Part shown: positions 8,426 through 17,567 of the stretch, piece after piece | Layout: each line of letters opens with the position of its first letter | How positions within the stretch are numbered: position 1 is the stretch's first letter | DNA from: Streptococcus cristatus | Lineage (GTDB): Bacteria; Bacillota; Bacilli; Lactobacillales; Streptococcaceae | DNA length: 64,000 nt | Assembly: GCF_003943515.1 (NCBI RefSeq) | Contig: NZ_RJPT01000003.1 | Span: forward strand, 1-64,000 | Reading direction: 5' to 3' | Made by a program: the position numbers and the translations under genes | Notes under the pieces: model-generated | The model's input: only the letters and a program-made list of their open reading frames with translations | Database searches by the model: none | What the model was told of the DNA's origin: nothing

Positions 8426-9023
8426 TACAGCTTTAATTTTGCAACGACTGCTGGCTATAACGGATACAGGTTTGTCTTTTGCAGCCAGTGACTTTGATCG
8501 AGAACGCTATGCGGATATCAGAGACAATCTGAATCAGCTGCTCAGCGAGACCGGTCATCTGGAACCGGATGAGCTGTCTGACTTGCTCCGACCGACAGAT
8601 TTTTATGCGACTCCTTTGGTCGATGTCCGAGCTTTTATCGTTCAGCAGGGCAAGATTTGTCTAGTACGAGGACAGCAAGAGGAGACATGGGCTCTGCCGG
8701 GTGGTTTCTGCGAAGTAGGCTTATCTCCTAAAGAAAATATAGTAAAAGAAATTCAGGAAGAAACGGGATTTCAAGCTAGCGTAGTACGCTTGCTGGCTGT
8801 CTTTGATAGCAATAAATTTCAGCCACAAAGTAAGCAGTACGTCAAGCTCGTGTTTGAATGTCAGCTGAAAGAGGGAGATTTTCAGCCCAATTTAGAAATC
8901 GCTGAGCTGAGTTTCTTTGATCAACAGGATTTGCCTCTTCTATCCGAGAAAAGGATAACAAAAGAGCAGATGCAGCTTCTCTGGGATATTTATCAGAATC
9001 AGCAAGAACAATACATAGACTAG
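8412..9023 (+). CDS. Nudix hydrolase (YjhB-like, with N-terminal helical domain)
   Basis: Predicted pyrophosphohydrolase of a nucleoside diphosphate derivative such as ADP-ribose or an oxidised nucleotide; the substrate cannot be read from sequence. Residues 1-60 form a helical N-terminal extension, and the Nudix fold starts near TPLVDVRAFIV. The Nudix box at about residues 95-118 reads GGFCEVGLSP then KEIQEETGF. Two consensus positions differ (Leu for the first Glu, Lys for Arg), as in the YjhB-like subgroup, while the metal-binding EIQEE core is intact. It overlaps murF by 14 bp, and the same murF-Nudix order is known in other streptococci. Confidence 0.88.
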   Translation: MGTSDTALILQRLLAITDTGLSFAASDFDRERYADIRDNLNQLLSETGHLEPDELSDLLRPTDFYATPLVDVRAFIVQQGKICLVRGQQEETWALPGGFCEVGLSPKENIVKEIQEETGFQASVVRLLAVFDSNKFQPQSKQYVKLVFECQLKEGDFQPNLEIAELSFFDQQDLPLLSEKRITKEQMQLLWDIYQNQQEQYID

Positions 9024-9215
9024 ATTGAAGTTGATGCTGATTGGATGCTTATATCCAGTAGACCAGATAATCTAGCTCAATCTGTCCAGAGTTGTAAGGG
9101 CCAGAAGCTATTACTCTAGAAAGTTGAAAAACTTTTTGAAAAAAATGAAGGACTTTGCTAGGAATAACAAGCCCAGTGTCCTTAAAAATTATGTATTAGG
9201 ATGAAAATTTGAAAG

Positions 9216-9908
9216 ATGAATTTACTAGATTTTTTTACTAGTCACAAAACAGAACCGCCTGTGATGACGCCTTTTGCTTATATTCTGCTTTTGATGAGCC
9301 TAGTGTCCGTCATCTATGTTGCTAGTCGTTTTTTTGAGCGAAAGAAAGTACAGACTTTTTTTAGAGTTGCCCAAATCGTGCAATTAGTCTCTTTGTATGG
9401 CTGGTACTTAGTTATTCAGGAGCCTTTGTCGGAGAGTCTCCCCTTGTACCATTGCCGAGTCGCTATGTTTGCTGTCTTGCTACTGCCAGATAAAGTAGCT
9501 TATAAGCAATATTTCGCCTTATTGGGAGTATTTGGACCGATTTGCGCCATTGTCTATCCGATTTTGGACCCCTATCCATTTCCACATATCACGCTATTTT
9601 CATTTTTCATCGGTCATTTGGCCCTGTTAGGCAATTCGATTATTTACCTGATGAAGCATTATGATAGACTAAATCTGTCCTATCGACGTATCATAGAAAT
9701 TACCTTTGGCTTAGATTTCCTCATCTTGCTTGGAAATATTGCATTCGGGGGCAACTACGGTTTCTTAAAGGAGCCACCTCTGGTAGGAGATCATGGTATG
9801 ATTGGGAATTATATGATCGTGTCTGTGGTCTTAGCGACGGCCTTGCTTCTATTTTCTTACTTGTTCAAAGAAATGAAGGAAAGACAGGCAGAGCGATTGA
9901 TCCAATAA
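9216..9908 (+). CDS. TIGR02206-type integral membrane protein (copy 1)
   Basis: A 230-residue protein with about six or seven hydrophobic helices and little soluble sequence. Conserved features of the YwaF/TIGR02206 family are seen: LPLYHCR after the third helix, YPFPHIT, FSFFIGHLALL, and GGNYGFLKEPP near the end. Function is unknown. The downstream gene (10006-10686) is a clear paralogue with the same motifs in the same order. The 192-bp spacer before it has no strong promoter that I can define. Function is not inferred beyond a membrane location. Confidence 0.8.
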   Translation: MNLLDFFTSHKTEPPVMTPFAYILLLMSLVSVIYVASRFFERKKVQTFFRVAQIVQLVSLYGWYLVIQEPLSESLPLYHCRVAMFAVLLLPDKVAYKQYFALLGVFGPICAIVYPILDPYPFPHITLFSFFIGHLALLGNSIIYLMKHYDRLNLSYRRIIEITFGLDFLILLGNIAFGGNYGFLKEPPLVGDHGMIGNYMIVSVVLATALLLFSYLFKEMKERQAERLIQ

Positions 9909-10005
9909 GGATTGGAATTCTCTAGTGGCTAGAAAAATTCTGCCTAGATTTTCAATCTGACTGGGAGTTTGAACATACAGATTTTAGAAGTAGAAAGGAA
10001 ACTGG

Positions 10006-10686
10006 ATGCATCATTTTTTGACTACCAACCAAACTGAACCACCTTTTGTTTCAGCATTGGCCTATTCTTTGATGATGGCATTGCTTTTGCTGTCTGTCTA
10101 CGCATCGATAAAATACCATAAGAATCCTAGCTTTATCAAAAGCATGAAAATTCTTCAATTGTGCCAACTGGCAATTCTTTATAGCTGGTATGTGGGTTTT
10201 CAGCTCCCTCTGGCAAATAGTCTGCCTTTGTACCATTGCCGTTTGGCCATGTTTGCGGTGGTCTTTCTGCCAGATAAATGGCCCAGCAAGCAGTATTTTG
10301 CCCTTCTAGGAGCCAGCGGGGCAGTCTTCGCCCTCGGTTATCCAGTCTTTGATCCTTATGATTTCCCGCATATTACCAGCTTTTCTTTCCTGATTGGTCA
10401 CTATGCCCTCTTGGTTAATTCCCTGATTTATCTGATGAATCACTACGATAAGACCCAGCTCAAGAAATATACGATTGTCCTCTATACTTTTGTGCTTGAT
10501 GCCTTTCTTGTCGGTGTTAATCAAGTGACGGGTGGGAATTACGGTCTGCTAAAAAGCCCGCCTTTTATCAGCCAGCACAATCTTTTAGTAAAATATCTAG
10601 CTGTATCGATTATTTTGTCCGCAACTTTGCTTCTTTTTGATGAAGTGTTTAAGAAACGCTGGAAAAAACAGTTGGAAATTGTTTAA
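10006..10686 (+). CDS. TIGR02206-type integral membrane protein (copy 2)
   Basis: A 226-residue paralogue of the gene at 9216. It shares LPLYHCRLAMFAV, YPVFDPYDFPHIT, SFLIGHYALL and GGNYGLLKSPP at matching positions, while the first helix and the C-terminal tail differ more. Six or seven transmembrane segments are predicted. A good AGAAAGGA ribosome site precedes ATG 10006. The two genes lie 97 bp apart on the same strand and are followed by a terminator, so they probably form a two-gene unit made by tandem duplication. No biochemical role is assigned to the family. Confidence 0.8.
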   Translation: MHHFLTTNQTEPPFVSALAYSLMMALLLLSVYASIKYHKNPSFIKSMKILQLCQLAILYSWYVGFQLPLANSLPLYHCRLAMFAVVFLPDKWPSKQYFALLGASGAVFALGYPVFDPYDFPHITSFSFLIGHYALLVNSLIYLMNHYDKTQLKKYTIVLYTFVLDAFLVGVNQVTGGNYGLLKSPPFISQHNLLVKYLAVSIILSATLLLFDEVFKKRWKKQLEIV

Positions 10687-10699
10687 TATTGAATGTTAT

Positions 10700-10733
10700 A
10701 GCTCCTGTCAAGTTTAGTTGGCAGGGCTTTTCT
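10700..10733 (+). terminator. Terminator after the membrane protein pair
   Basis: AGCTCCTGTCAA pairs with TTGGCAGGGCT, apart from a bulge, and is followed by TTTTCTT, 15 bp after the stop codon. Confidence 0.78.
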
Positions 10734-10824
10734 TAAATCTGATTTTAATCTTAATCTTTGCAATTTTCTCTTTAGCAGTGTCATTGTCAGATTTTAAGAT
10801 AAGTTAGCCAAATATAAAGAATAG

Positions 10825-10848
10825 AATCGCTGGAAAGAGCGATTTTTA
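10825..10848 (+). terminator. Second small terminator hairpin
   Basis: AATCGCT and AGCGATT form a perfect 7-bp stem with a 6-nt loop, followed by a T-rich stretch. It lies just before the prfC promoter and would insulate it. Confidence 0.6.
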
Positions 10849-10862
10849 TATTCTTCAGATAA

Positions 10863-10891
10863 TTGAAAAAAAGCGCTAAATCCGCTATAAT
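10863..10891 (+). promoter_or_regulatory. Promoter of prfC
   Basis: TTGAAA (10863-10868), 17-bp spacer, perfect TATAAT (10886-10891). It is followed by about 90 bp of leader before prfC. Confidence 0.85.
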
Positions 10892-10980
10892 AGGTAGGTT
10901 GAAAGGATTAGAATATTCCAATGTAAAATAAAAAAATACTGACATTCACCATTATCCTAAAATGAAAGAAAGAGAAGAAG

Positions 10981-12525
10981 ATGACTTTACAAGAAGAAAT
11001 TAAGAAACGACGCACCTTTGCCATTATTTCCCACCCGGATGCGGGGAAAACAACCATCACTGAGCAGTTGCTCTACTTTGGGGGTGAGATTCGTGAGGCT
11101 GGTACGGTTAAAGGGAAGAAAACAGGGACTTTTGCCAAGTCTGACTGGATGGATATTGAGAAACAACGTGGGATTTCGGTCACTTCATCTGTTATGCAGT
11201 TTGACTACGACGGCAAGCGCGTGAATATCCTCGACACACCAGGGCACGAGGATTTCTCAGAAGATACTTATCGTACCTTGATGGCGGTGGATGCTGCCGT
11301 CATGGTCGTGGACTCTGCCAAGGGTATCGAGGCCCAAACCAAGAAATTGTTTGAGGTTGTGAAGCACCGTGGCATTCCAGTCTTTACCTTTATGAACAAG
11401 CTGGACCGTGACGGTCGTGAGCCACTGGACCTCTTGCAAGAACTAGAAGAAGTCCTAGGTATTGCGAGCTATCCTATGAACTGGCCAATCGGGATGGGGA
11501 AAGCCTTCGAAGGCTTGTATGACCTCTATAACCAACGCTTGGAGCTTTATAAAGGGGATGAACGCTTTGCCAGTCTAGAAGATGGAGATAAGCTCTTTGG
11601 AAGCAATCCTTTCTACGCTCAGGTTAAGGATGACATCGAACTGTTGCAAGAAGCAGGAAATGAATTTTCAGAAGAAGCTATTCTTGCAGGAGAACTGACT
11701 CCAGTCTTCTTTGGTTCAGCCTTGACAAACTTTGGGGTGCAGACCTTCCTTGAGACCTTCCTTAAGTTTGCTCCAGAACCACATGGTCACAAGAAAACAG
11801 ATGGCGAAATTGTGGATCCTTATGACAAGGATTTCTCAGGATTTGTCTTTAAAATCCAAGCCAACATGGACCCTCGTCACCGTGACCGTATCGCCTTTGT
11901 TCGTATCGTATCAGGTGAATTTGAGCGAGGGATGAGTGTCAATCTGCCTCGTACTGGTAAGACTGCCAAACTATCTAATGTCACCCAGTTTATGGCCGAA
12001 AGTCGTGAGAATGTGACAAACGCTGTTGCAGGAGATATTATCGGGGTTTACGATACTGGTACTTATCAGGTTGGAGACACCTTGACGGTTGGAAAAAACA
12101 AGTTTGAATTTGAACCCCTTCCAACCTTTACACCTGAGATTTTCATGAAAGTTTCTGCTAAGAACGTTATGAAACAAAAATCCTTCCACAAGGGTATCGA
12201 ACAATTGGTGCAAGAAGGAGCCATTCAGCTTTACAAGAATTACCAAACTGGTGAGTACATGCTAGGAGCTGTTGGACAACTCCAGTTTGAAGTCTTTAAG
12301 CACCGCATGGAAGGCGAGTACAATGCAGAAGTAGTCATGAGTCCAATGGGTAAAAAGACCGTTCGTTGGATCAAGCCTGAGGACTTGGATGAGCGGATGT
12401 CCTCAAGCCGCAATATCTTGGCCAAAGACCGTTTCGACCAGCCAGTCTTCCTTTTTGAAAATGACTTTGCCCTTCGCTGGTTTGCGGACAAGTATCCAGA
12501 CGTAGAGTTGGAGGAGAAGATGTAA
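10981..12525 (+). CDS. prfC: Peptide chain release factor 3
   Basis: Ribosomal GTPase that removes RF1/RF2 after peptide release. The 514 residues are full length. G-domain motifs are HPDAGKTT (G1), the switch region RGISVTSS (G2), DTPGHED (G3) and NKLD (G4). The C-terminal part has the RF3-type domain with [18 protein letters not shown] and [17 protein letters not shown]. It has its own strong promoter and an AAAGAGAAG ribosome site. Codon choice is biased towards highly expressed genes. It stands alone: no coupled neighbour, with a structured spacer after it. Confidence 0.96.
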   Translation: MTLQEEIKKRRTFAIISHPDAGKTTITEQLLYFGGEIREAGTVKGKKTGTFAKSDWMDIEKQRGISVTSSVMQFDYDGKRVNILDTPGHEDFSEDTYRTLMAVDAAVMVVDSAKGIEAQTKKLFEVVKHRGIPVFTFMNKLDRDGREPLDLLQELEEVLGIASYPMNWPIGMGKAFEGLYDLYNQRLELYKGDERFASLEDGDKLFGSNPFYAQVKDDIELLQEAGNEFSEEAILAGELTPVFFGSALTNFGVQTFLETFLKFAPEPHGHKKTDGEIVDPYDKDFSGFVFKIQANMDPRHRDRIAFVRIVSGEFERGMSVNLPRTGKTAKLSNVTQFMAESRENVTNAVAGDIIGVYDTGTYQVGDTLTVGKNKFEFEPLPTFTPEIFMKVSAKNVMKQKSFHKGIEQLVQEGAIQLYKNYQTGEYMLGAVGQLQFEVFKHRMEGEYNAEVVMSPMGKKTVRWIKPEDLDERMSSSRNILAKDRFDQPVFLFENDFALRWFADKYPDVELEEKM

Positions 12526-12528
12526 ATC

Positions 12529-12574
12529 GTTACAAATGACTAGCAACATAAAGTTGCTGTCATTTGACGGTAAC
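12529..12574. other. Long stem-loop in the prfC-corA spacer
   Basis: CAAATGACTAGCAAC (12533-12547) and GTTGCTGTCATTTG (12553-12566) pair with a single bulged base and a 5-nt loop. Outer GTTAC/GGTAAC extends the stem. No T-run follows. The remaining spacer up to 12841 holds short repeats of ACCTGCCT and CACTA-type sequence and no ORF; I see no clear corA promoter. Confidence 0.6.
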
Positions 12575-12841
12575 CGCTATGGCAGTTTACCTAAACACTT
12601 CACTAGGAAATAAGCGCAGTGCCTACCTGCCTCACTAACTTATCGGTGAAAAAAGACCGTTTTCGTCTCTTCGTGTCGTAGCTAGCGAGTTGATTTAGTT
12701 ACCTGCCTTACACTTATGTTTAGAAAATAATATTGATTTGCTTGGTTATTGTCAGGACCTAGGAGCTTTGGCTATGAGGCTAAGTGTGGACATTAGGCGT
12801 GAGCTATTAGACAATCATTCTAGATCCCAGAAAGGAGTTCT

Positions 12842-13753
12842 ATGTTTCTGGAAAGAAAACTGAAAGATCAATCTGTCTGGATCAACATTGACTCAGATGA
12901 TGTTAAAAAGAATGGACAGATTTATCAGGATTATAATATCGATCTTGAAACCATTGAGTATGCGCTGGATAAGAACGAGCGGGCTCACATGGACTACAAT
13001 CGTGAGAATGGGACGGTTCTTTTTATCTATAATGTCCTGAATTTAGCGACAGAGAAGGACTACTATGAGACTATTCCGATGACTTTCGTGGTACAGCAGG
13101 ATCGTCTCATCACCATCAGCAATCAAGACAATGCCTATGTGGTCGATATAATGAAGGCTTACACGGAGAATCATGAGCCGGTGTCGGTCTATAAGTTTCT
13201 TTTTGCTAGTCTAGAGTTGATCTCCAATTCCTACTATCCGGTCATTGAGCAGATGGACAAGCGAAAGGATGAGCTAAACAGACTTTTGCGTCAGAAGACC
13301 ACCAAAAAGCATCTGTTTGCCCTCTCGGACTTAGAAACCTCCATGGTCTACCTAGTAGCGGCATCCAAGCAAAATAGTATACTTTTAGAGCATATCAAGA
13401 GCCATGCTGTTTATCGTGGCTTTGATGAACTAGAAACCGAGCAGTTTGAAGATGCCATGATTGAGGCACGTCAGCTGGTTTCAATGACGGATTTGATTGC
13501 TCAGGTTCTTAGCCAGCTTTCGGGCTCCTACAATAACATCCTGAACAACAATCTGAATGATAATTTGACTGTTTTGACCATCATTTCGGTTCTTCTGGCA
13601 GTCCTAGCAGTCATCACTGGCTTCTTCGGTATGAATGTACCCCTGCCTTTATCAGATGATAAAAATGCTTGGCTTTATATTATCATCATGAGCTTTGTTC
13701 TCTGGACTCTTTTGACCAAGCTCCTAAACTGGGTGGTCAATAAAGAGCGATGA
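12842..13753 (+). CDS. corA: CorA-family divalent cation (Mg2+) transporter
   Basis: Pentameric inner-membrane channel for magnesium or related divalent cations. The 303 residues have the family layout. A large N-terminal cytoplasmic alpha/beta domain leads into a long stalk helix. Two transmembrane helices close the protein (about residues 243-262 and 275-295), with the signature pore motif GMN (FFGMNVPLP) between them, and a basic C-terminus (NWVVNKER) follows. AAAGGAG precedes ATG 12842. It is monocistronic, with a clear terminator just after it. Whether it carries Mg, Co or Zn cannot be told from sequence. Confidence 0.93.
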   Translation: MFLERKLKDQSVWINIDSDDVKKNGQIYQDYNIDLETIEYALDKNERAHMDYNRENGTVLFIYNVLNLATEKDYYETIPMTFVVQQDRLITISNQDNAYVVDIMKAYTENHEPVSVYKFLFASLELISNSYYPVIEQMDKRKDELNRLLRQKTTKKHLFALSDLETSMVYLVAASKQNSILLEHIKSHAVYRGFDELETEQFEDAMIEARQLVSMTDLIAQVLSQLSGSYNNILNNNLNDNLTVLTIISVLLAVLAVITGFFGMNVPLPLSDDKNAWLYIIIMSFVLWTLLTKLLNWVVNKER

Positions 13754-13769
13754 ATAAAATACATTAAAC

Positions 13770-13797
13770 AATGAGGTTTTCGAGCCTCATTTTTTTG
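13770..13797 (+). terminator. Terminator of corA
   Basis: AATGAGG pairs with CCTCATT around TTTTCGAG, followed by seven T. Confidence 0.88.
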
Positions 13798-13898
13798 TGG
13801 TATTAGTTGGAGTGAGTTTCATATTTTACTTATGAAAAATAGAGGAGAAATTTTTTGTACATTAGAACAAAAGGATGAAAAACTGCTTTCAAAGTAGT

Positions 13899-13904
13899 AT
13901 AATA
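13899..13904 (+). promoter_or_regulatory. -10 of the ABC exporter operon
   Basis: TATAAT at 13899-13904. The -35 region (TGAAAA near 13876) is poor. An AGGAGG ribosome site lies at 13921-13926. Confidence 0.5.
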
Positions 13905-13932
13905 ATCTTAGTATCATAATAGGAGGTTTCAT

Positions 13933-14826
13933 ATGCTGCATGTAGAAAAACTAGAAAAAAGTTTTGGGCAAAAGCAAGTCTTGTTCGGTATTGATTTTGA
14001 AGCCCAGTCGGGACATATCCTTGGTTTGATTGGGAAAAACGGTGCTGGGAAAACAACAATTTTTCACAGTATTTTGCGCTTCCTAGACTATAGTGGAGAG
14101 ATCCGTTTCGAAGGGCATGCTATCAAGCAGGAGACCTATAGCAAGATTGGCTATCTGCCTGAGGAAAGAAGCCTGATGCCCAAGCTGACGGTCTTTGAAC
14201 AAGTGCGCTATCTGGCAAATCTAAAAGGTGTTCCGACAGCTGTTGTCAAAGAAAAACTGCCCCAGTGGATGGAAAAGCTTCAGGTCAAGGGGAAATTAAC
14301 TGACAAAATCAAGAGCTTGTCTAAGGGGAATCAGCAAAAGGTTCAGCTGATTATCACGCTTCTGCATGAGCCAGACTTGATTATTTTAGATGAGCCCTTC
14401 AGCGGTCTGGATCCTGTCAATACTGAAATCCTGAAAGAAGTCATTATTGAAGAGAAAAAACGCGGAGCGACGATTATCTTCTCGGATCATGTCATGACAA
14501 ATGTGGAAGAGTTGTGCGATGATGTCCTGATGATTCGTGACGGGCAAGTGGTCCTCAATGGGGATGTACAAGCGGTCCGCAACCAATATGGTAAAACACG
14601 CCTTTTCGTTTCAAGTGACCTGTCACAGGCTGAATTAGAAGCTCTGCCCCATGTTGTTAAGGCGACGCAGACCAAGCAAGGTATCTGGAAATTGATTTTG
14701 GATGACGAAACAGCTGGTCCTGAATTGTTTGATCGCTTGACTCAGGGAAGCTATGTGGCAACTTTTGACCAGCAGGCACCGACAATTGATGAAATTTTCA
14801 AATTAGAATCAGGGGTGGAAGTATGA
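13933..14826 (+). CDS. ABC-2 exporter ATP-binding protein (NatA-like)
   Basis: Cytoplasmic ATPase of an exporter, partner of the next gene. The 297 residues carry Walker A GKNGAGKT (about residues 33-40), the Q-loop region, the ABC signature LSKGNQQKV, and Walker B LIILDEP followed by the D-loop and switch histidine (FSDHVM). A C-terminal extension of about 80 residues resembles the DUF4162 domain of NatA/YhaQ-type ATPases. It overlaps the permease gene by 4 bp (ATGA). An excellent AGGAGG site precedes the ATG. Substrate unknown; the family includes sodium, drug and bacteriocin exporters. Confidence 0.9.
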   Translation: MLHVEKLEKSFGQKQVLFGIDFEAQSGHILGLIGKNGAGKTTIFHSILRFLDYSGEIRFEGHAIKQETYSKIGYLPEERSLMPKLTVFEQVRYLANLKGVPTAVVKEKLPQWMEKLQVKGKLTDKIKSLSKGNQQKVQLIITLLHEPDLIILDEPFSGLDPVNTEILKEVIIEEKKRGATIIFSDHVMTNVEELCDDVLMIRDGQVVLNGDVQAVRNQYGKTRLFVSSDLSQAELEALPHVVKATQTKQGIWKLILDDETAGPELFDRLTQGSYVATFDQQAPTIDEIFKLESGVEV

Positions 14827-16037
14827 AACAAATGTTAATCGTAATCAAAGAAACCTACCTGCGTCATGTCAAGTCTTGGAGTTTTGTCTTTATGGTCTTG
14901 TCTCCTTTTCTCTTTCTTGGGCTGAGCTTGGGGATCGGTTATCTTCAGGGAAGTTCTATGGCCTCCTCTAAAAAGGTGGCAGTGCTAACCCAGCTTGATT
15001 CTGTCAGAGAAGTATTAAGAGCTGAAGAGCAGTTGAGCTTTCAGTACAAAGATGAAGCAGCAGCCAAGCAGGCTGTAAAAGATAAGAAAATCGCAGGATA
15101 TCTGACGATTGAGGAAAAAGGCGGACAGCTCTCTGCCACCTATTATGCAGAAACCAGCATGAACGCTGCAACGAAAATGGCTCTGTCCAATTCCCTTATT
15201 CAGGTTCAGCAGGCTTTAAACCTGACTCAGGCTAATTTATCAGCTGAGCAGAGTCAGATTCTTGCGCGGACAGTCCAGTTTGAAGAAAAAATCGATGAAA
15301 ATAAAGAAGGTAAGAAGATGGTTCAGACCTTTGCTGCAATGGGACTGGGCTTCCTGCTCTATATGATTCTGATTACTTATGCCAGCATTACTGCCCAAGA
15401 TGTAGCCAGTGAAAAGGGCACAAAAATCATGGAAGTTATCTTCTCAAGTATTAAGGCGACGGATTATTTCTATGCCCGTATGATTGGGATTTTTGCAGTG
15501 ATTCTTAGCCATCTGGGTATTTATATGCTTGGTGGACTGGCAGCCTTTCTCTTTGCGGACAGCATCCCTCTTGTATCCCAAGTCTTGAAGAGCAATCCAG
15601 CCATTCAGCAGTATATCGGAGAAGCTGTTTCCTTGAATACCCTAGCTTTTGTAGCTGTCAGCATCTTTATGTATGTCGTCTTGTCGGCCTTTCTTGGTTC
15701 GATGGTGGCACGAGTAGAAGATACAGGAAAAGTCCTTTCGCCAGTTATCATGCTGATTTTAGTCGGCTTCATGGGAGTTTCAGCTTTGGGGGCAGCAGGA
15801 GATAATGTGATTTTGAAGGTTGGTTCTTATCTTCCTTTCATCTCAACCTTTTTCATGCCTTTCCGAGCTATCAATGGTTATGCGACCAGCTTGGAAGCTT
15901 GGCTTTCTCTAGGAATTACAGCTACTTTCGCGGTTATGATGACAGTTTTCATCGCGCGTATTTACTCCAGCCTTGTTCTGCAGACGGATGATTTGGGAGC
16001 TTGGAAGACCTTCAAACGGGCTTTAAAATATAAATAG
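14823..16037 (+). CDS. ABC-2 type permease (NatB-like)
   Basis: Membrane half of the exporter encoded with the preceding ATPase. In 404 residues it has one N-terminal transmembrane helix (about 20-40). A large extracytoplasmic region of about 130 residues follows (to about 170), then five or six helices closing the protein. This is the NatB/YhaP (ABC2_membrane_3) topology. The motif QDVASEKGTKIMEVIFSS after the second helix is the conserved coupling segment contacting the ATPase. A terminator follows directly, so the operon is two genes. The transported substrate is not evident. Confidence 0.9.
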   Translation: MKQMLIVIKETYLRHVKSWSFVFMVLSPFLFLGLSLGIGYLQGSSMASSKKVAVLTQLDSVREVLRAEEQLSFQYKDEAAAKQAVKDKKIAGYLTIEEKGGQLSATYYAETSMNAATKMALSNSLIQVQQALNLTQANLSAEQSQILARTVQFEEKIDENKEGKKMVQTFAAMGLGFLLYMILITYASITAQDVASEKGTKIMEVIFSSIKATDYFYARMIGIFAVILSHLGIYMLGGLAAFLFADSIPLVSQVLKSNPAIQQYIGEAVSLNTLAFVAVSIFMYVVLSAFLGSMVARVEDTGKVLSPVIMLILVGFMGVSALGAAGDNVILKVGSYLPFISTFFMPFRAINGYATSLEAWLSLGITATFAVMMTVFIARIYSSLVLQTDDLGAWKTFKRALKYK

Positions 16038-16042
16038 TTCAC

Positions 16043-16079
16043 AACTTCACTGGAGTCATCTGGTGAAGTTTTCTTTTTG
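16043..16079 (+). terminator. Terminator of the ABC exporter operon
   Basis: AACTTCAC and GTGAAGTT form a perfect 8-bp stem followed by TTTTCTTTTT. Confidence 0.88.
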
Positions 16080-16130
16080 TATTTTAATTTAATATTTTGA
16101 ATAATAGGGCTAGGTAAAAAGTGGAATTTA

Positions 16131-16139
16131 TGGTAAAAT
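16131..16139 (+). promoter_or_regulatory. Extended -10 promoter of pyrH
   Basis: TGGTAAAAT, an extended -10 element, lies 28 bp before the pyrH start; no strong -35 is seen. Confidence 0.6.
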
Positions 16140-16166
16140 AGTACAGATAAAACAAGGAGTGGAAAA

Positions 16167-16892
16167 ATGGTAGAACCTAAATATAAGCGTATTTTGATTA
16201 AACTATCTGGAGAAGCTTTGGCTGGCGAAAAAGGTGTAGGGATCAACATCGCCACTGTCCAAAAGATGGCTGAAGAAATCAAGGAAGTCCATGAACTGGG
16301 CATTCAAATTGCCTTGGTTATCGGTGGCGGTAATCTTTGGCGAGGCGAACCAGCAGCAGAAGCAGGCATGGATCGCGTTCAAGCGGACTATACTGGCATG
16401 TTGGGAACCGTCATGAATGCACTTGTAATGGCAGATTCCTTGCAGCAAGTGGGCGTTGACACCCGCGTTCAAACAGCAATTGCCATGCAGCAGGTAGCTG
16501 AGCCTTATATTCGTGGACGTGCTCTTCGTCACTTGGAAAAAGGTCGGATTGTTATTTTCGGTGCTGGTATTGGTTCACCATATTTTTCAACAGATACGAC
16601 AGCTGCTCTGCGGGCTGCGGAAATTGAGGCAGATGCTATCCTCATGGCTAAAAATGGTGTAGATGGAGTCTATAATGCCGATCCAAACAAGGATAAAACA
16701 GCTGTGAAGTTTGATGAATTGACCCACCGTGACGTTATTAACAAAGGCTTACGCATCATGGACTCGACTGCTTCTACCCTTTCTATGGACAATGATATTG
16801 ACCTAGTTGTTTTCAATATGAATGAACCTGGCAATATCAAACGAGTGGTCTTTGGCGAGCAAATCGGGACAACTGTCTCAAATAATTTATAA
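16167..16892 (+). CDS. pyrH: UMP kinase
   Basis: Amino-acid-kinase-fold enzyme converting UMP to UDP, controlled allosterically by GTP and UTP in bacteria. The 241 residues show the N-terminal phosphate loop [22 protein letters not shown], the [15 protein letters not shown] helix, and [19 protein letters not shown] with [10 protein letters not shown] near the nucleotide site. AAGGAG precedes the ATG. It lies 18 bp before frr, a pairing conserved across Firmicutes that couples nucleotide supply with translation genes. Confidence 0.96.
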   Translation: MVEPKYKRILIKLSGEALAGEKGVGINIATVQKMAEEIKEVHELGIQIALVIGGGNLWRGEPAAEAGMDRVQADYTGMLGTVMNALVMADSLQQVGVDTRVQTAIAMQQVAEPYIRGRALRHLEKGRIVIFGAGIGSPYFSTDTTAALRAAEIEADAILMAKNGVDGVYNADPNKDKTAVKFDELTHRDVINKGLRIMDSTASTLSMDNDIDLVVFNMNEPGNIKRVVFGEQIGTTVSNNL

Positions 16893-16910
16893 AAATCAGG
16901 AGAAAAGAAA

Positions 16911-17468
16911 ATGGCAAATGCAATTGTAGAAAAAGCAAAAGAAAGAATGACCCAGTCGCACCAAAGTCTGGCGCGTGAATTTGGTAGCATCCGTGCAGGC
17001 CGCGCTAATGCTAGCCTTTTGGATCGTATCCATGTGGAATACTATGGAGTAGAGACACCGCTTAACCAACTCTCTTCTATCACGATTCCAGAAGCGCGTG
17101 TGCTATTGGTAACACCTTTTGATAAGTCTTCTATCAAGGATATTGAGCGTGCCATCAATGCATCTGACTTAGGTATTACACCATCTAGCGACGGATCTGT
17201 CATTCGTTTGGTTATTCCAGCTCTGACAGAGGAAACTCGTCGTGAATTGGCTAAAGAAGTGAAAAAAGTCGGTGAAAATGCTAAGATTGCGATTCGTAAT
17301 ATCCGTCGCGACGCGATGGACGAAGCAAAGAAACAGGAAAAGGCTAAAGAAATCACTGAAGATGAATTGAAGGTTCTTGAAAAGGATATTCAAAAAGTCA
17401 CTGATGATGCAGTGAAGCATATTGATGATATGACAGCGACTAAGGAAAAGGAACTCCTAGAAGTTTAA
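16911..17468 (+). CDS. frr: Ribosome recycling factor
   Basis: With EF-G, splits post-termination ribosomes. The 185 residues are full length, with the conserved N-terminal block [17 protein letters not shown] and the domain II/hinge sequence [20 protein letters not shown]. The C-terminal helix includes [28 protein letters not shown] precedes the ATG. It is the last gene of the pyrH-frr pair before a terminator, after which cvfB begins. Confidence 0.96.
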   Translation: MANAIVEKAKERMTQSHQSLAREFGSIRAGRANASLLDRIHVEYYGVETPLNQLSSITIPEARVLLVTPFDKSSIKDIERAINASDLGITPSSDGSVIRLVIPALTEETRRELAKEVKKVGENAKIAIRNIRRDAMDEAKKQEKAKEITEDELKVLEKDIQKVTDDAVKHIDDMTATKEKELLEV

Positions 17469-17483
17469 TATTTTAGCAGAATC

Positions 17484-17519
17484 AAAACTCAGTTGGCCTA
17501 GGCTGGCTGAGTTGTTTTA
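17484..17519 (+). terminator. Terminator after frr
   Basis: AACTCAG pairs with CTGAGTT; inner GGCC and GGC extend the hairpin around a short loop, and TTTT follows one G later. A further CCTTGC/GCAAGG hairpin lies at about 17531-17553 in the cvfB leader. Confidence 0.7.
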
Positions 17520-17567
17520 ACATAAAAATCCTTGCGATTAGAAGAGGCAAGGTAGAAGTAGGACTAT

